Assembly: GCF_021603645.1 (NCBI RefSeq)
Contig: NZ_BQHJ01000011.1
Location: 206,801-270,800, forward strand
Direction: 5' to 3'
Length of the DNA: 64,000 bases
DNA from: Pseudomonas pseudonitroreducens
GTDB lineage: Bacteria > Pseudomonadota > Gammaproteobacteria > Pseudomonadales > Pseudomonadaceae
The notes beneath the pieces were generated by a model, which made no database searches, was not told the origin of the DNA, and worked only from the letters and a program-made list of their open reading frames with translations. This document shows, piece after piece, positions 8,693 to 18,524 of the stretch. The translations under genes and the position numbers were made by a program. How positions within the stretch are numbered: the first letter of the stretch is position 1; every line of letters begins with the position of its first letter.

Positions 8693-9054
8693 AGCAGGTC
8701 ACCCCAGCTTACCGGGGCTTTGACGAGCTCGATGATCACAGCAAGGAACACTACCAGGAGCTCGATGCGAAGCATGCGGTTCTTTGTTTGGCCATCCTCA
8801 AGAGGGGGCATTCGGCTTTTCAACTTCAACCAGAAGGTGGCGAGCATCACGTATAGACAGATCCTCCAGGCCAGCAGCCACAGGTAGTTGTCTTGTCGCC
8901 AGTTCAGCCAGAGCTCTACACCGCCCAGGTGGTTGATGACGATCATGCTGAGCACGATGCTCACCAGGACGAGGCCCAAGGTGAACGCCAGACTGATGGC
9001 CACCCCCTTGAGCAGTCCGGCCTTTTTGGTGATTTGCTGGTCCATCGGGCTCAC
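8689..9054 (-). CDS. Conjugative element membrane protein
   Basis: A 121-residue protein with three hydrophobic helices at about residues 15–40, 60–78 and 95–112. I do not recognise a named domain, but a small membrane protein between TraG-N and the TIGR03755 gene is a constant part of this operon type. Four-base overlaps at both ends show tight coupling. The ATG at 9045 is an alternative start. Confidence 0.75.
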   Translation of the reverse strand: MSPMDQQITKKAGLLKGVAISLAFTLGLVLVSIVLSMIVINHLGGVELWLNWRQDNYLWLLAWRICLYVMLATFWLKLKSRMPPLEDGQTKNRMLRIELLVVFLAVIIELVKAPVSWGDLL

Positions 9055-10406
9055 TCCTTGGTCGCGGGTTTCTGCAACTGCTGCAGGCGATCGGTTTCAG
9101 GAGCTCCAGGAAGCACCGCTCTGGAGTTCTCGGCGCGAGATTGGCCGCGCTCGACGATGGCCATCGGCGAGTTCTTGGCGAGTTGCTGCCTCATATCGAG
9201 TTCTGTCTTCAAGTTGGTGATCAGCTGTTGCAACGTGTCCGTGCTTCCGAGAACAGCATCCACCGCTAGCTTGTTCATATTGACGTTGGGTTCCTTGCTG
9301 CCGGTGATCAGCATTCGCTGGAGCAGCAGGCTCTTTTCGAGTACGTCCGCAAGGGCGACCTCTGAAGCCAGGCGTTGGGCCAATACCGACTGGTCGCGTT
9401 CGTCGCGCAGCGCCATGATTACGCCGCGTGTGACAGGCAAGGAATCGCTGCCAGCATCACGCAATTTCTCAGCAGTGATCGTTGCCCCTGGTTTGAGCAA
9501 CTCCTGCAGGGCCTGGATTTTGGTCTCGTAGGTTTCCTGAATCAGGGGGGCAAGTCCGACACCAGGCGAAGATGCGCTGGAGCAGTTTTCACAGGTCTGG
9601 ATCTGCTGCTCACCGAGTACGCGTGTGGCGAACTCTGCGGCTTTGGCCGGGGATTCCCAGGAGCCGCAGACCAGCCCATTGGAGCAGGCATCCTTCGGAA
9701 TGCTTGAGGTATCGGTTACCGACCGACTGTTGAGCAGGTTGTAGCCAGCTTTGGTTACATCGCTTACAACCCGGATAGGCTGCTGGCCCGAGCCGCCAGC
9801 CTGAGATCCTCCAACCCAAGTGACTCCGGAATTGCCGTAAGCGCTCTCGGTCTTCTCCATGACGGCGACGGCGTCGGAGTTTGCAGTCAGTTCCTGGCCC
9901 ATCTTTTGGCCTTCGGCGACTTTGCCCCACCCCATCTGGTTACCTGCAATGTCGGCCATGCTTTCGGCTAAGGCACGGCAACTGCCCTTCGATCTGTCGT
10001 AGTCGAGGCGGGCCTGCAGGATACCGTTAGTGAGCAGGTTGTAGAGGGCCGGATTGGCGCGTTGCAGGATGAGTGCAGGTAGCGATGAAACTGCTCCGGT
10101 AGCGTTCTGAATGACGGAGCCCATGATGTTCTGGAAGCCTTGAGTAGCGCCGTTCAGCTGGTTCTCCAGAGTGTTGTTCAGGCTCATGTTTCCGCAGACC
10201 AGGTTGTTCTGCCAGCCGGCGCCGACCGTGATGCTCTCCATCTGACCGGCGCTACCCATTGTCACCGCGCTTCCGCCGCCGATGCTGTAAAGCACGTCGT
10301 CTCCGATCACGCTGCCCTGCGATTCAACCTTGATGGGGTCAACGGCGAGTGCTGCGGTACTGCTCAAGCTGAGGGCGATTCCAATTGCTTTGGTGATGTG
10401 TTTCAT
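9051..10406 (-). CDS. Integrating conjugative element protein, TIGR03755 (PFL_4711)
   Basis: A 451-residue exported protein: the signal peptide MKHITKAIGIALSLSSTAALA is followed by a mature part with paired cysteines (around NLVCGN, GSCRAL, DACSNGLVCG and QTCENC) and a C-terminal helical region. It resembles the TraH-like assembly proteins of F-type systems in size, location and cysteine content; that comparison is an inference. The family assignment rests on sequence recognition and on its place between the TIGR03756 and TraG-N genes. Confidence 0.85.
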   Translation of the reverse strand: MKHITKAIGIALSLSSTAALAVDPIKVESQGSVIGDDVLYSIGGGSAVTMGSAGQMESITVGAGWQNNLVCGNMSLNNTLENQLNGATQGFQNIMGSVIQNATGAVSSLPALILQRANPALYNLLTNGILQARLDYDRSKGSCRALAESMADIAGNQMGWGKVAEGQKMGQELTANSDAVAVMEKTESAYGNSGVTWVGGSQAGGSGQQPIRVVSDVTKAGYNLLNSRSVTDTSSIPKDACSNGLVCGSWESPAKAAEFATRVLGEQQIQTCENCSSASSPGVGLAPLIQETYETKIQALQELLKPGATITAEKLRDAGSDSLPVTRGVIMALRDERDQSVLAQRLASEVALADVLEKSLLLQRMLITGSKEPNVNMNKLAVDAVLGSTDTLQQLITNLKTELDMRQQLAKNSPMAIVERGQSRAENSRAVLPGAPETDRLQQLQKPATKE

Positions 10407-10428
10407 ATGGTGCTCCAGTGACTGATGC

Positions 10429-11364
10429 TCATTGGAAATCGGTGCTGCCCAGGAATGTCTGGCCGCGACGCTGACAGCAGGAGTAGGGGCGCCACAGCGC
10501 CCAGGCGTAGGCTTCGTCTTCGGCCTGAACTTGCGGACCGCCGTTGGGGAACACCGCGCACGTCGTCGACAGCGTCGGAGTCAGTTCCTGCCACTTGCCA
10601 GTGGTGGCGTCGCCCTCGAGGAGCTCGCCGGCGGGCCAGTAGCCTTCCTCTGGTGTGGCTCGGATAGGCATGTACAGATGAGGTTGGCCGTAGCGCGTGG
10701 TGACATCGCCTGCTCGCTGAGCGATTACCGCGCCGGCCTTGTGGTCGTCGCTCTGGTGTAGGAAGCCGCTGCGTGGATAGACACTGCCCCAGAGGTCCCC
10801 AGAAAGCATTCCGCCGACCTCACGCATCCCCGGAGTGAGCGATTCCGGATAGACCGACTCTGGAATGCCGTATCGCCAGGCAATCGTATCCAGCGTGCTG
10901 AGCATGTAGGGCATGAACGGAGTGGTTGCCCCCTTGCATGCGTATCCCGAGGCGCTGGCAAATCGGCTGAAGAGGGAGCCACCTGGGTGGCCGATGACAT
11001 CTGCCTCCTTGAACTTGATGTTGTTGTTCTCGTTGTTGTGGTTCGTGGTGCCATCGTTACCGGCCTGCGCAGACGCATTGGGCGCGCCGAGCGAACTCAT
11101 CTCCGTCCAGGGGTTGTCGCCAGTGTTGGCGTAAGCAGAGACCACGACGTCAGGGATGTAGTGACGGACCTTGGTGGAGGTTCTGACCTTACAGCCGTAG
11201 GGGGTGCAGAACAGCCAGTAGCAAATCCCAACGACTTTGTACTCGAGGCAGTCGGGAGATAGCGACGAGCTGATGATCGCTGCTGAGTTGATCGCGGCCG
11301 ACGTGGAAAACGATGCACAGGCAGCGATTGCCGCAGCCAAGAGGCGAATAGGGGAGTTTTTCAT
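10429..11364 (-). CDS. TraU-like conjugative element protein, TIGR03756 (PFL_4710)
   Basis: A 311-residue secreted protein with a signal peptide ending near ASFSTSA and a cysteine-rich start of the mature part (SPDCLEYKVVGICYWLFC, then TPYGCKV) that is characteristic of TraU-like proteins. These act in the periplasm in mating-pair formation and DNA transfer. The C-terminus has the YAWALWRPYSCCQRRGQ segment, also typical. Its start overlaps the end of the preceding TIGR03757 gene by 4 bases. Confidence 0.88.
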   Translation of the reverse strand: MKNSPIRLLAAAIAACASFSTSAAINSAAIISSSLSPDCLEYKVVGICYWLFCTPYGCKVRTSTKVRHYIPDVVVSAYANTGDNPWTEMSSLGAPNASAQAGNDGTTNHNNENNNIKFKEADVIGHPGGSLFSRFASASGYACKGATTPFMPYMLSTLDTIAWRYGIPESVYPESLTPGMREVGGMLSGDLWGSVYPRSGFLHQSDDHKAGAVIAQRAGDVTTRYGQPHLYMPIRATPEEGYWPAGELLEGDATTGKWQELTPTLSTTCAVFPNGGPQVQAEDEAYAWALWRPYSCCQRRGQTFLGSTDFQ

Positions 11365-11789
11365 CGCGTCTCCCTCGAGTGTTCGATGGCCTGCAGGGCT
11401 AGGGCAACATTCGGTTGGCCATACACGACGTATTTGCGGTCGACAACCACTGCAGGCAGCTTCTCGACTCCCACACTCCAGGCATCGGTGAGGCCTTGTT
11501 GGGCCTTGATCAGGTCCTGCTGAATACGTGCGCCTTCCGGGCCATTCAGAACTTTCTGCGCAGCTACTGCGGCCATCTGAGGGTTGGCCGGCAGCAGGTG
11601 GGAAAGCTGCTCCTCGAGGCGATGCTGTTCATCCAGCTGAATTAGCCGAATTCCGACGCCTGCAGGAAGGTTGACTGGATGCGCTGAGTCGGTGATGACC
11701 CAGGTTTCGGCGTGAGAGGTGGCAGAGGCGATCGCTCCGCAGAGCACCGCCACAGCGCGCCACAGGCCGGTCGAGTAGAAGTTGAACAT
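11361..11789 (-). CDS. Conjugative element protein, TIGR03757 (TrbC-like)
   Basis: A 142-residue exported protein with a signal peptide ending near ATSHAE. The mature part starts with WVITDSAHPV and has the LPAVVVDRKYVVYGQPNVALAL strand, which fits the TIGR03757 family; these are probably TrbC-like thioredoxin-fold relatives, although no CxxC pair is present. It precedes the TraU-like gene in all arrangements of this operon that I know. A 144-base gap upstream may hold an internal promoter. Confidence 0.82.
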   Translation of the reverse strand: MFNFYSTGLWRAVAVLCGAIASATSHAETWVITDSAHPVNLPAGVGIRLIQLDEQHRLEEQLSHLLPANPQMAAVAAQKVLNGPEGARIQQDLIKAQQGLTDAWSVGVEKLPAVVVDRKYVVYGQPNVALALQAIEHSRETR

Positions 11790-11933
11790 GGTGCTGCACC
11801 TGGTAGTTGTTCAGGTGCAGGAGAACGGAACAGAGGGTGACTATGCAGCAGGAAATGAATATCGCGAGGGCGGGAATTTAATCCGTCGCCCTCGGACTCC
11901 CAGTAGTAGCTGAGCTCGCTCGTGCTGGCGAGG

Positions 11934-12557
11934 TTAAGCAGCGCTCTTTTGTTTGGTCGTTGCGGTTATAGCCAGCTCCCGAACGGCGTGGTCTAGGCTC
12001 CCGACGTAGCCAGGATACTTCTGCGAGGCTTGAAACGCTCTATAGGCTGCGAACCCGATTAACCCGGCCCCCGCGCCAACAACTAAAAAGTTGAGTACCA
12101 CCCACCATCCTATGGCGGCGACTACAGCACCGAAGAATGCGAGCGGTTTGGCGTAGGTGTCGGGAGTAAGCCCCAGGCTTGCAGCCAGGTCTTCATTGCT
12201 AAGGACCCGTGTGGTGGTACCTGAACTGTGATTGACTACTGCTGCCACAAACAGTTGCTCGGCGTTCGGGCGGCAAGCGCCAATTACGCTGACTGTCTGA
12301 CCGATACGAAGTGGCAGATTCGCTCCGGCAAGTTGGACAGGTACTTCATTACCTGCTTCATCCTTGATCCAGAACTCATGAATCTCGACGGTCCTTGAGC
12401 TGATTCGTGGAGGTGCTACATAGCCGCCGTTGGAGCCAACGTATCCGCCACCCCCATGAGAGCTGATCTGAGTCTCAGATCTCTTGTCAGTAGAGAGAAC
12501 GACACCAGTACGGGTTTCCAGGTTGACTGTCGCGTTGCTGAAATTGAGCGTTTTCAT
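11934..12557 (-). CDS. Hypothetical membrane protein inside the tra operon
   Basis: A 207-residue protein beginning MKTLNFSNATVNLETRTGVV. It has a glycine-rich stretch (HGGGGYVGSNGGY), then a small OB-like part (LPLRIGQTVSVIG), then two hydrophobic helices at about residues 138–172 and a charged end. No signal peptide is apparent, so the N-terminus is probably cytoplasmic. I do not know the family. It sits between two conserved transfer genes, with spacers of 144 and 88 bases instead of the usual overlaps, so it may be an insertion into the operon. Confidence 0.68.
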   Translation of the reverse strand: MKTLNFSNATVNLETRTGVVLSTDKRSETQISSHGGGGYVGSNGGYVAPPRISSRTVEIHEFWIKDEAGNEVPVQLAGANLPLRIGQTVSVIGACRPNAEQLFVAAVVNHSSGTTTRVLSNEDLAASLGLTPDTYAKPLAFFGAVVAAIGWWVVLNFLVVGAGAGLIGFAAYRAFQASQKYPGYVGSLDHAVRELAITATTKQKSAA

Positions 12558-12645
12558 CCAAGTTCCATCTAGGCCAGGTATTGCAATCTCAATACTATCA
12601 AAGAGCTAGTAGTGGCGGCTGCTGATCTACAAGGACGCTGCTGTG

Positions 12646-13296
12646 CTACCTGGTAAGGCTATCGACCGCGGAAAGCAGTGTTGTGCTGTCTGCCGGGCCT
12701 TCGAGCCTAACGGATCGTCCGGTTCTGTTGTCGGTGATCTCCAAGGTGGGGGTAGCTTGGATTCCTTTCTGTTGAGCATCGAAAAACTCCTGCTCTATAT
12801 GCAGGGCGGTTTCGCTGCTGTTCGCACAGAGCTTCAATTTGGCCTTCGAATTCGCGCTGTCGAGTCCCAGTATCGCGAAGTCACTGGGAATCCCCTGTCC
12901 GTTGCTGCCGGTGCGCGCAAGTACCTGATCCACAGCGTTCCAGAAGGAGGCCGTACCGCCGAGTGTGCCTGCGCAATGCACGAGGCGAGCTTCGTGTACT
13001 GCTGCAACACCATGTATCTGCAGAGGAAAGTGATGCCATTTGAGGTTCACGTCAGGCTGCTGGCTCACCCAGCGTTTCAGCTGGGGTGTATAGGACCTGC
13101 AGTAGGGGCACTCTAGATCCGCATATTCGGTGATCGTCCACCTAGCTGTTGGAGATCCATACAGCCAGGGGCCGTTTGCTGCAGGTGATGACCAAGGCCA
13201 CCAAACGCCGATGCCGGCGATCACAAGAAGTACCAACTGAATGCTGACTCGCGTAGGCATCGCTGCGGCTCGCCAAGAGCTGATGATGCCGTTCAT
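12646..13296 (-). CDS. DsbA/DsbC-like thioredoxin-fold protein
   Basis: A 216-residue periplasmic thiol-disulfide protein held by one N-terminal membrane helix (IQLVLLVIAGIGVWWPW). The active site CPYC lies in YADLECPYCRSYTPQL, and the cis-proline segment is IQATPTLEI. It probably introduces or repairs disulfides in the many cysteine-rich secretion components of this operon (TIGR03755, TraU-like); that role is inferred. The ATG at 13296 overlaps the upstream stop by 4 bases; the open frame is longer, but the extra residues overlap the preceding gene. Confidence 0.85.
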   Translation of the reverse strand: MNGIISSWRAAAMPTRVSIQLVLLVIAGIGVWWPWSSPAANGPWLYGSPTARWTITEYADLECPYCRSYTPQLKRWVSQQPDVNLKWHHFPLQIHGVAAVHEARLVHCAGTLGGTASFWNAVDQVLARTGSNGQGIPSDFAILGLDSANSKAKLKLCANSSETALHIEQEFFDAQQKGIQATPTLEITDNRTGRSVRLEGPADSTTLLSAVDSLTR

Positions 13297-13592
13297 TGCT
13301 CTGGCCCCGAAGGGGGCACTGATGGAATCAAGGACTGCCGGCGAAGAGCCTCGATCAACGCCTCCTGGGCTTTTTCCGGTAAGGGGTGCTGCTGCAGCCA
13401 CTCGTCTAGGGCGGCCTGGATCTGGGGGCCGATGTCGCGACGATCGACTGCGCGCTCTTTGATCTGCTGCAGCTCATCGATGAGTACGGGAGCACACACC
13501 TCAAGCGTCTGCAGGGCTTCTTGCCCAGGATGTTTGAGCAACTGGGTCAGGTTTTCGATCAGGTTCTGGGTCAGGGAATTGAGAACTCTCAT
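13293..13592 (-). CDS. Small conjugation-operon protein, unknown family
   Basis: A 99-residue soluble, helical protein (MRVLNSLTQNLIENLTQLL, then ALDEWLQQHPLPEKAQEAL) with no signal peptide. Four-base overlaps link it to the ATPase gene before it and to the thioredoxin-fold gene after it, so it is almost certainly translated with them. A gene of this size after the VirB4-like ATPase is common in this operon class. Its function is unknown. Confidence 0.75.
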   Translation of the reverse strand: MRVLNSLTQNLIENLTQLLKHPGQEALQTLEVCAPVLIDELQQIKERAVDRRDIGPQIQAALDEWLQQHPLPEKAQEALIEALRRQSLIPSVPPSGPEQ

Positions 13593-16588
13593 GCCTGGCG
13601 CTCCACGGCCTTCGCTGTTACAGAAAATGAAATGGGGTAGGGGGTGATGCCGCGCTTTCGATCAAGGTCGGCAGATACCTCCAGGGCCGCACCGAGCTCA
13701 TCGCACCCGATAGCCTTCATGATGTCGTAGCGCTGCTTCTTTTCTTCCGGCTCGGTCATGGCAAGCGCGAGGTACAGGCTCGGAGGAACCACACGGAAGA
13801 GCAGTTCGATGCGCTTGGCCAGAACGACACCTTCGGTGAACTTGCCGTTCTCTTTCCGGGCCGACAGCATCATCGTCTTCTGGGCTGGCGTCAGCTCGCG
13901 GAACCGAGCGATCTTCTCGACTTCATCCGGCGGCATGTTCAGGCAGATCCACCACTCGATCATGTTGAGCAGGGCTGAGGCCTCGGGGGGGACGTCGTCG
14001 ACGTTCTGGGTGGCCATCCAGAACCACGCCCCGAGTTTCCTCCACATCTTCGTAATTTTCACTGCGTAGGGCGACAGTAGCGGGACCTTCAACTGGATGT
14101 GGCCTTCGTCGGTGAAGAAGATCAGTGGGCGGCCCTTGAATTGGTCGCGCTCAGCGATGTTGTTCACCGTGTTGAGGAGGGAGATGTAGGAGATGGCCAT
14201 CTGCGCCTGGTAACCCTCCCGAGCGTAGGTTGCCAGGTCGACGATGGTGATGTCGGCCTCGGGCCAGGGCGTTCCCTCGCGGTTGAACATTTCACCTTCC
14301 GTGCCCATGCAGAAGATCTGCATGGCCTCGGCCATTTCCATGAAGCGGTTTCGACGGCTCTCCGGGATGGATTCATCCGCAGCCATGGCTTTCAGGGCAT
14401 CGCGCACATCTTCGGTCAAGACAACCCGGTTCGCCGTCGAGCATGTCGCCGCGGCGTCCAGGATGCACTGGCGGATCGCGCTGCGGTCCGCACGCGTCAT
14501 CCTGGCGTCCTCGTTAGGCTCGCCGCCGGTGATCATCAGGCGGGCCGTGATTTCCAGTTCACCGAGGATGTCGCGCTGTTCATCTTCTGTACCGTCCAGA
14601 GCGCTGGCCAGGTGCGCGTCGGATGCTTCGAGGTCCTCCGGGTTTAACACCTTCGCCTTGTCGGGGCGTTCCACCAGTTGGATGGCATCGGCAAATGGGG
14701 CCAGGCTGACGCCAGAACCTGGAGCGAGGCGGACGCGGTTGACGGTCAAGCCCAGTCGCTTCGCAAACTCGCCCAGCAGGCCGAAGCTATTGCCCGCTTC
14801 CACGACAAACAGGCGCGGCCGGTAGACTGCCGTGATCTGGCAGAGGATGTTGGTGGCTGTGGCTGATTTACCGGCACCAGTCGGGCCGAACAGGAACAAG
14901 TGAGCGTTCATCTGCCGGTCGAGGCGGTTCAAGGGGTCGAAGGTGAGGGGCGCGCCGCCTCGGTTGAACAGCGTGATGCCGGGACGCCCAGTACCAGTGG
15001 AACGCCCCCAGATAGGGGCGAGGTTCGCGATGTGCTGGACGAACATCATCTGCACGTACCAGTCCATGGCTCGCGACTCGTTCGGGTCGAAATTGCAGGG
15101 TAGCCAGCGCAGGTAGCTGTTGAGCGGTGCGACTTCGTCCTGAGGCTGGACCGGTAGCATGCCGGCGCCCAGAAGGGCGTTGTTCAACTGGGTGGTCCGG
15201 GTCTCCAGTTGAGCCCTGTCGGCGCCGCGCAGGTAAAAGGCGACGCTGGCTCGATACATCTTGTGCTTACGCCCAAGGAGTTTTCGGGCCTCTTCAACGT
15301 CGGCGCGAGTGTGGGCGGAGGCTTGGGTGTCGCCTACGGCCTTCTTCGACAGCTGTTCCAGGTGCCCTTCCAGCAAGTCCTGTGGCGTGGCCACCATGGT
15401 GATGCAGAGGATCGTGTCCTCGGGCAGCCGGTCGAAAAGGGAGTTGAGTGCGTCAGCCTTCTTCGTCTCGCCGGTCAGGTGTCCGGTTTTCGGGGCATCG
15501 CGCAGGCGATCGAGCATGACCACTCGATGCGGCATGCCGTCGAATGACCAGAGCCCGGCTTCAATTTGGGACAAGGGTTCCCTGAAGAACAGGTTCTGGG
15601 CGAAGTCGGTCCCGCTGGCCAGTGGCAACTCGTCCTCGGGAAGATCATCTGGACGCTGGCAGACCAGCTCATAGAAGCGCCTGATGTCTGTGTCGCTGGT
15701 ACCGAGATGATCGGGATGAGGGTTGAACCAGTGGATCAGCCATTGGCGGATGGCATGGCCATCCATACGTTTAGCGATCACGCCGGCGTTGGCCAGGGCT
15801 CCCTCCAGGCGGTCGCAGATAACAGCCAGGTAGGGGCCGGGAGCCTGGCCGCGCACGACGCTATCCTGTTTGGCGACCCGCCGATACACGACCAGGCGAA
15901 CCCTACGATTTTGGCCGCGCCAAGGCAGTTTGCTGACGGCCGTATCCTCGAACAGTCCTCCGGGCTTGGAGATCGATTCCAGGTGCCGTTTGAACAGCGA
16001 CCTATACAGCTCGGTGAATTCGCTGCCAGCTGCACTGGGCTTGATGTAGGACCGCAGGGTTTCCTGGTACTCGTCCCAGCTCGTTTCGTCCTGGGCGTAT
16101 AGCTGCAGTACCCAAGGCGAGCTTTCCAGCTCTTCGAAACAGTCCTGCAGGGCGTTTTCCAGAGCATCACGCGCCGAGCGCAGCCACGCAGAGTCGCGGC
16201 CCTCGGTGCCGATCGGGGTTAGCTCGAAGAAGGCTGCCTGTGAGCGGCCGTCCTCGAGGAGCATCGCTTTCTCGGCCGACAGAAACTCCACCCACGGCAG
16301 CAGGTCCACAAAGGATGGAGCCACATCGTACATGCGGGCTACGTCAGCATCGGTGGCTGGTTTTTCCTTCGGATTGCGCCAGTCGTTTGGGAGCGGAATG
16401 CCGAGGTTGGCAAGGCGCTCCAGATGGCGTTCGGTCGCTGCTTCAATTTCACCTGGGTCAGCAGGTGCTGGCTGCGGGTCTTGCTCTTGGGTCGAGAGAT
16501 ACTCGTCGGAGTGATTGTCGAGTTCGACAACGGGCTCGACCGTCTCTGCCCGGGCTCGTCCACGGAGACGTTCAAAAAGGCCCATCAA
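13589..16588 (-). CDS. traC: Conjugative transfer ATPase, VirB4/TraC-like (TIGR03744)
   Basis: A 999-residue AAA+ ATPase that powers pilus assembly and substrate passage at the cytoplasmic base of the secretion channel. Walker A is FLFGPTGAGKSATATN and the Walker B-like motif is LIFFTDEGHIQL. The N-terminal part is the long VirB4-type regulatory domain. The length agrees with the PFL_4706 group of TraC-like proteins. The gene overlaps both neighbours by 4 bases and appears intact. Confidence 0.95.
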   Translation of the reverse strand: MMGLFERLRGRARAETVEPVVELDNHSDEYLSTQEQDPQPAPADPGEIEAATERHLERLANLGIPLPNDWRNPKEKPATDADVARMYDVAPSFVDLLPWVEFLSAEKAMLLEDGRSQAAFFELTPIGTEGRDSAWLRSARDALENALQDCFEELESSPWVLQLYAQDETSWDEYQETLRSYIKPSAAGSEFTELYRSLFKRHLESISKPGGLFEDTAVSKLPWRGQNRRVRLVVYRRVAKQDSVVRGQAPGPYLAVICDRLEGALANAGVIAKRMDGHAIRQWLIHWFNPHPDHLGTSDTDIRRFYELVCQRPDDLPEDELPLASGTDFAQNLFFREPLSQIEAGLWSFDGMPHRVVMLDRLRDAPKTGHLTGETKKADALNSLFDRLPEDTILCITMVATPQDLLEGHLEQLSKKAVGDTQASAHTRADVEEARKLLGRKHKMYRASVAFYLRGADRAQLETRTTQLNNALLGAGMLPVQPQDEVAPLNSYLRWLPCNFDPNESRAMDWYVQMMFVQHIANLAPIWGRSTGTGRPGITLFNRGGAPLTFDPLNRLDRQMNAHLFLFGPTGAGKSATATNILCQITAVYRPRLFVVEAGNSFGLLGEFAKRLGLTVNRVRLAPGSGVSLAPFADAIQLVERPDKAKVLNPEDLEASDAHLASALDGTEDEQRDILGELEITARLMITGGEPNEDARMTRADRSAIRQCILDAAATCSTANRVVLTEDVRDALKAMAADESIPESRRNRFMEMAEAMQIFCMGTEGEMFNREGTPWPEADITIVDLATYAREGYQAQMAISYISLLNTVNNIAERDQFKGRPLIFFTDEGHIQLKVPLLSPYAVKITKMWRKLGAWFWMATQNVDDVPPEASALLNMIEWWICLNMPPDEVEKIARFRELTPAQKTMMLSARKENGKFTEGVVLAKRIELLFRVVPPSLYLALAMTEPEEKKQRYDIMKAIGCDELGAALEVSADLDRKRGITPYPISFSVTAKAVERQA

Positions 16589-17028
16589 TATTCCTCCGTT
16601 CTTTCGCCAGGCATCGCGTACTGCACCCTTTGGTAAAGCGGGAAGACCGTGGTGTAACCGGGGACCGGTGCTGGATCAGATCCTGCGAGGTGTGGGAACA
16701 CGTACATGACCAGGTCAGGGTTCGGCAGACGTTTGAACTGGCTGTAGATCTCGTTCTGCGCAGTGCGGGTGAACTCGTCATTGTCGTTCGTGGCTGCTGC
16801 CTGCCTTACGTCGATTGGGCGGCGGAGCTCCTGCCGCGCATCCAGCAGCAATCTGCTGCTGGAGCTGCCGCTGCTCCCGGTTGTCCCCTGCTGCCATACA
16901 TCCATCATGCTGGTATCACCATGGGGGAGCAGCTCGTCCTTGTTGGTTGAGCAGCCACTGCAGAGCATGGCCAGCGCAAGCCAGGCGGTAACGGCTGCCC
17001 GGCGCTCAGTCAAGATTTGCGGAAACAT
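16585..17028 (-). CDS. Conjugal transfer lipoprotein, TIGR03751
   Basis: A 147-residue lipoprotein with a type II signal and lipobox LCSGC near residue 26, then a Ser/Gly-rich linker and a folded end with LPNPDLVMYVFPHL. Such proteins act like VirB7 or TraV in the outer-membrane ring, and they lie between the VirB4-like and VirB10-like genes as here. The start lies about 20 bases inside the true end of the frameshifted TraB-like gene. Confidence 0.88.
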   Translation of the reverse strand: MFPQILTERRAAVTAWLALAMLCSGCSTNKDELLPHGDTSMMDVWQQGTTGSSGSSSSRLLLDARQELRRPIDVRQAAATNDNDEFTRTAQNEIYSQFKRLPNPDLVMYVFPHLAGSDPAPVPGYTTVFPLYQRVQYAMPGERTEEY

Positions 17029-18524
17029 GCGAAGCTCCAGCGGTGTAGTCGACCTTGCGGCCCTTGATCTCGTAGTCGATCGCCAGTTGCTGATCGAGAT
17101 GGACGGACACCTTCGCCCCGGGCGGAACGTAGACAGCGGCGAACGCCTCCCCGTACAGCTTGTTCATCCAGGACCGGATATCGCTCACCCCCCCCCGACA
17201 GGATGCTGCCGATGGCGGAGTTCCCTGAGGTGCCGGTGGTACCGAACGATGTGCCGTTGCTGCTGAACACCGCGGAACTGCTGCTGTCGTCCGCTTTCAG
17301 CAGTTTGGCGACGCCGGCGCCGGCGGCAGTGACCAGCGATTGGTTGGTCAGGTATTCCTTGGCGTTGGAGCGGCGATCGCCGGAGATGCAGGGGATGCCA
17401 TAAGGGTCGCTGATCCAGCCAAGGCCGCCCTGGATGGACTGCTGACCATTTCCACTGCTGGCCTGGTTGTTGTTCTGGGTGCCGTTCGCCTCCTCGGCCG
17501 GAGCGGGGAAGGTCCGCACTGTCCCATCGTTGAATACGAAGGTGAGGCTGCGGATCTGACCGCGCACGCAAGACAGCGTCCAATCGCCGGAAGCAGTACC
17601 GGTGGCCACCGCGCCGGCGACGTCGGGCAGCTCGATGCCATTGGCGGTCAGGTTGTCCGGGCCGATCAGTACCTTGAACGGGTATGGATCGTTCACGGTA
17701 CCGTCGATCGGAACCCTGCCGATCAGCGCAGACATGGCCACCGATCCCATCAGCGTTGAGTTTTGAGGCAGCGTGTACGTCTTCCGGACCTGCTTACGGG
17801 CGTCTTGCGGCGATATTTCGCCACCAACGCTGTGAGCGCTGTTGTTGAGGATGTTCTGTCCTCGGTCGGCAGCCTGGCCGAAGCTCGACGGGAAGCTGAA
17901 GCTACTGGCGGATTGTCCTGAGCCAGTGGTGAGCGGCTTGCCGCTGGCATCCAAAGCCGTAGCATCCTGGGGTTCAATCCAAACCATGTCCTGTTTGGAG
18001 CTGGCGTTGTGCTGGAATGCTTGGCCATCGCCTGGCTGGACGCCGAAGCCGATCGGCAGGTCGCTGCCTGTAGAGTTGGCACTTTCCATTCCAGACTCGC
18101 GCTTGGAAAGGGTATCCATCTGCTTCTGCAGCTTGTCGAGGATGCCTTGGCTCTGTTCCTGGGAGTGCTGTTGCAGTTGCTGTTGGGCGGCGTTGAGGCG
18201 TTGATCCACGGTCTGGTTGATGTTGCCCAGGCGGGCCTGCAGCTCCTCGTTCTGTCGTTTGAGCTCGCCGTTATCCTTCAGGGCTTGTGTCATCTGGTCC
18301 TTCAGCTGCCGACTTTCCGCGACAACTGTACGAAGGGTGTCACTGGGCGTGTCGCCGTCGACACCCAGCGCCTTGGCCTGGCCAGAGCCGATCTTGGGCT
18401 TTTCCTCGGGCGTGGCGTCATCGCCTTTGTGTTTGGTAAGGCTCGTGAGTATCACGATGACGAATATGCCGAAGGGGACGGCCAGCCACTTCAGGAGGGG
18501 ATTACCTTTCAGAGTTGCTGCCAC
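17006..18524 (-). CDS. VirB10/TraB-like protein, TIGR03752, frameshifted
   Basis: Inner-to-outer-membrane channel component. It has an N-terminal membrane helix (LLKWLAVPFGIFVIVIL), a coiled coil (QMTQALKDNGELKRQNEEL and following glutamine-rich stretch), and a TrbI/VirB10-type beta-barrel domain. At 17188–17196 the coding strand has nine G residues. Read as nine, the frame runs into an unrelated tail ending at 17010. With eight, it continues as VSDIRSWMNKLYGEAFAAVY to a stop at 17006–17008, which looks like the genuine C-terminus (VYVPPGAKVSVHLDQQLAID). A homopolymer sequencing error or a real one-base slip explains this; the intact form would have about 505 residues. Confidence 0.85.
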
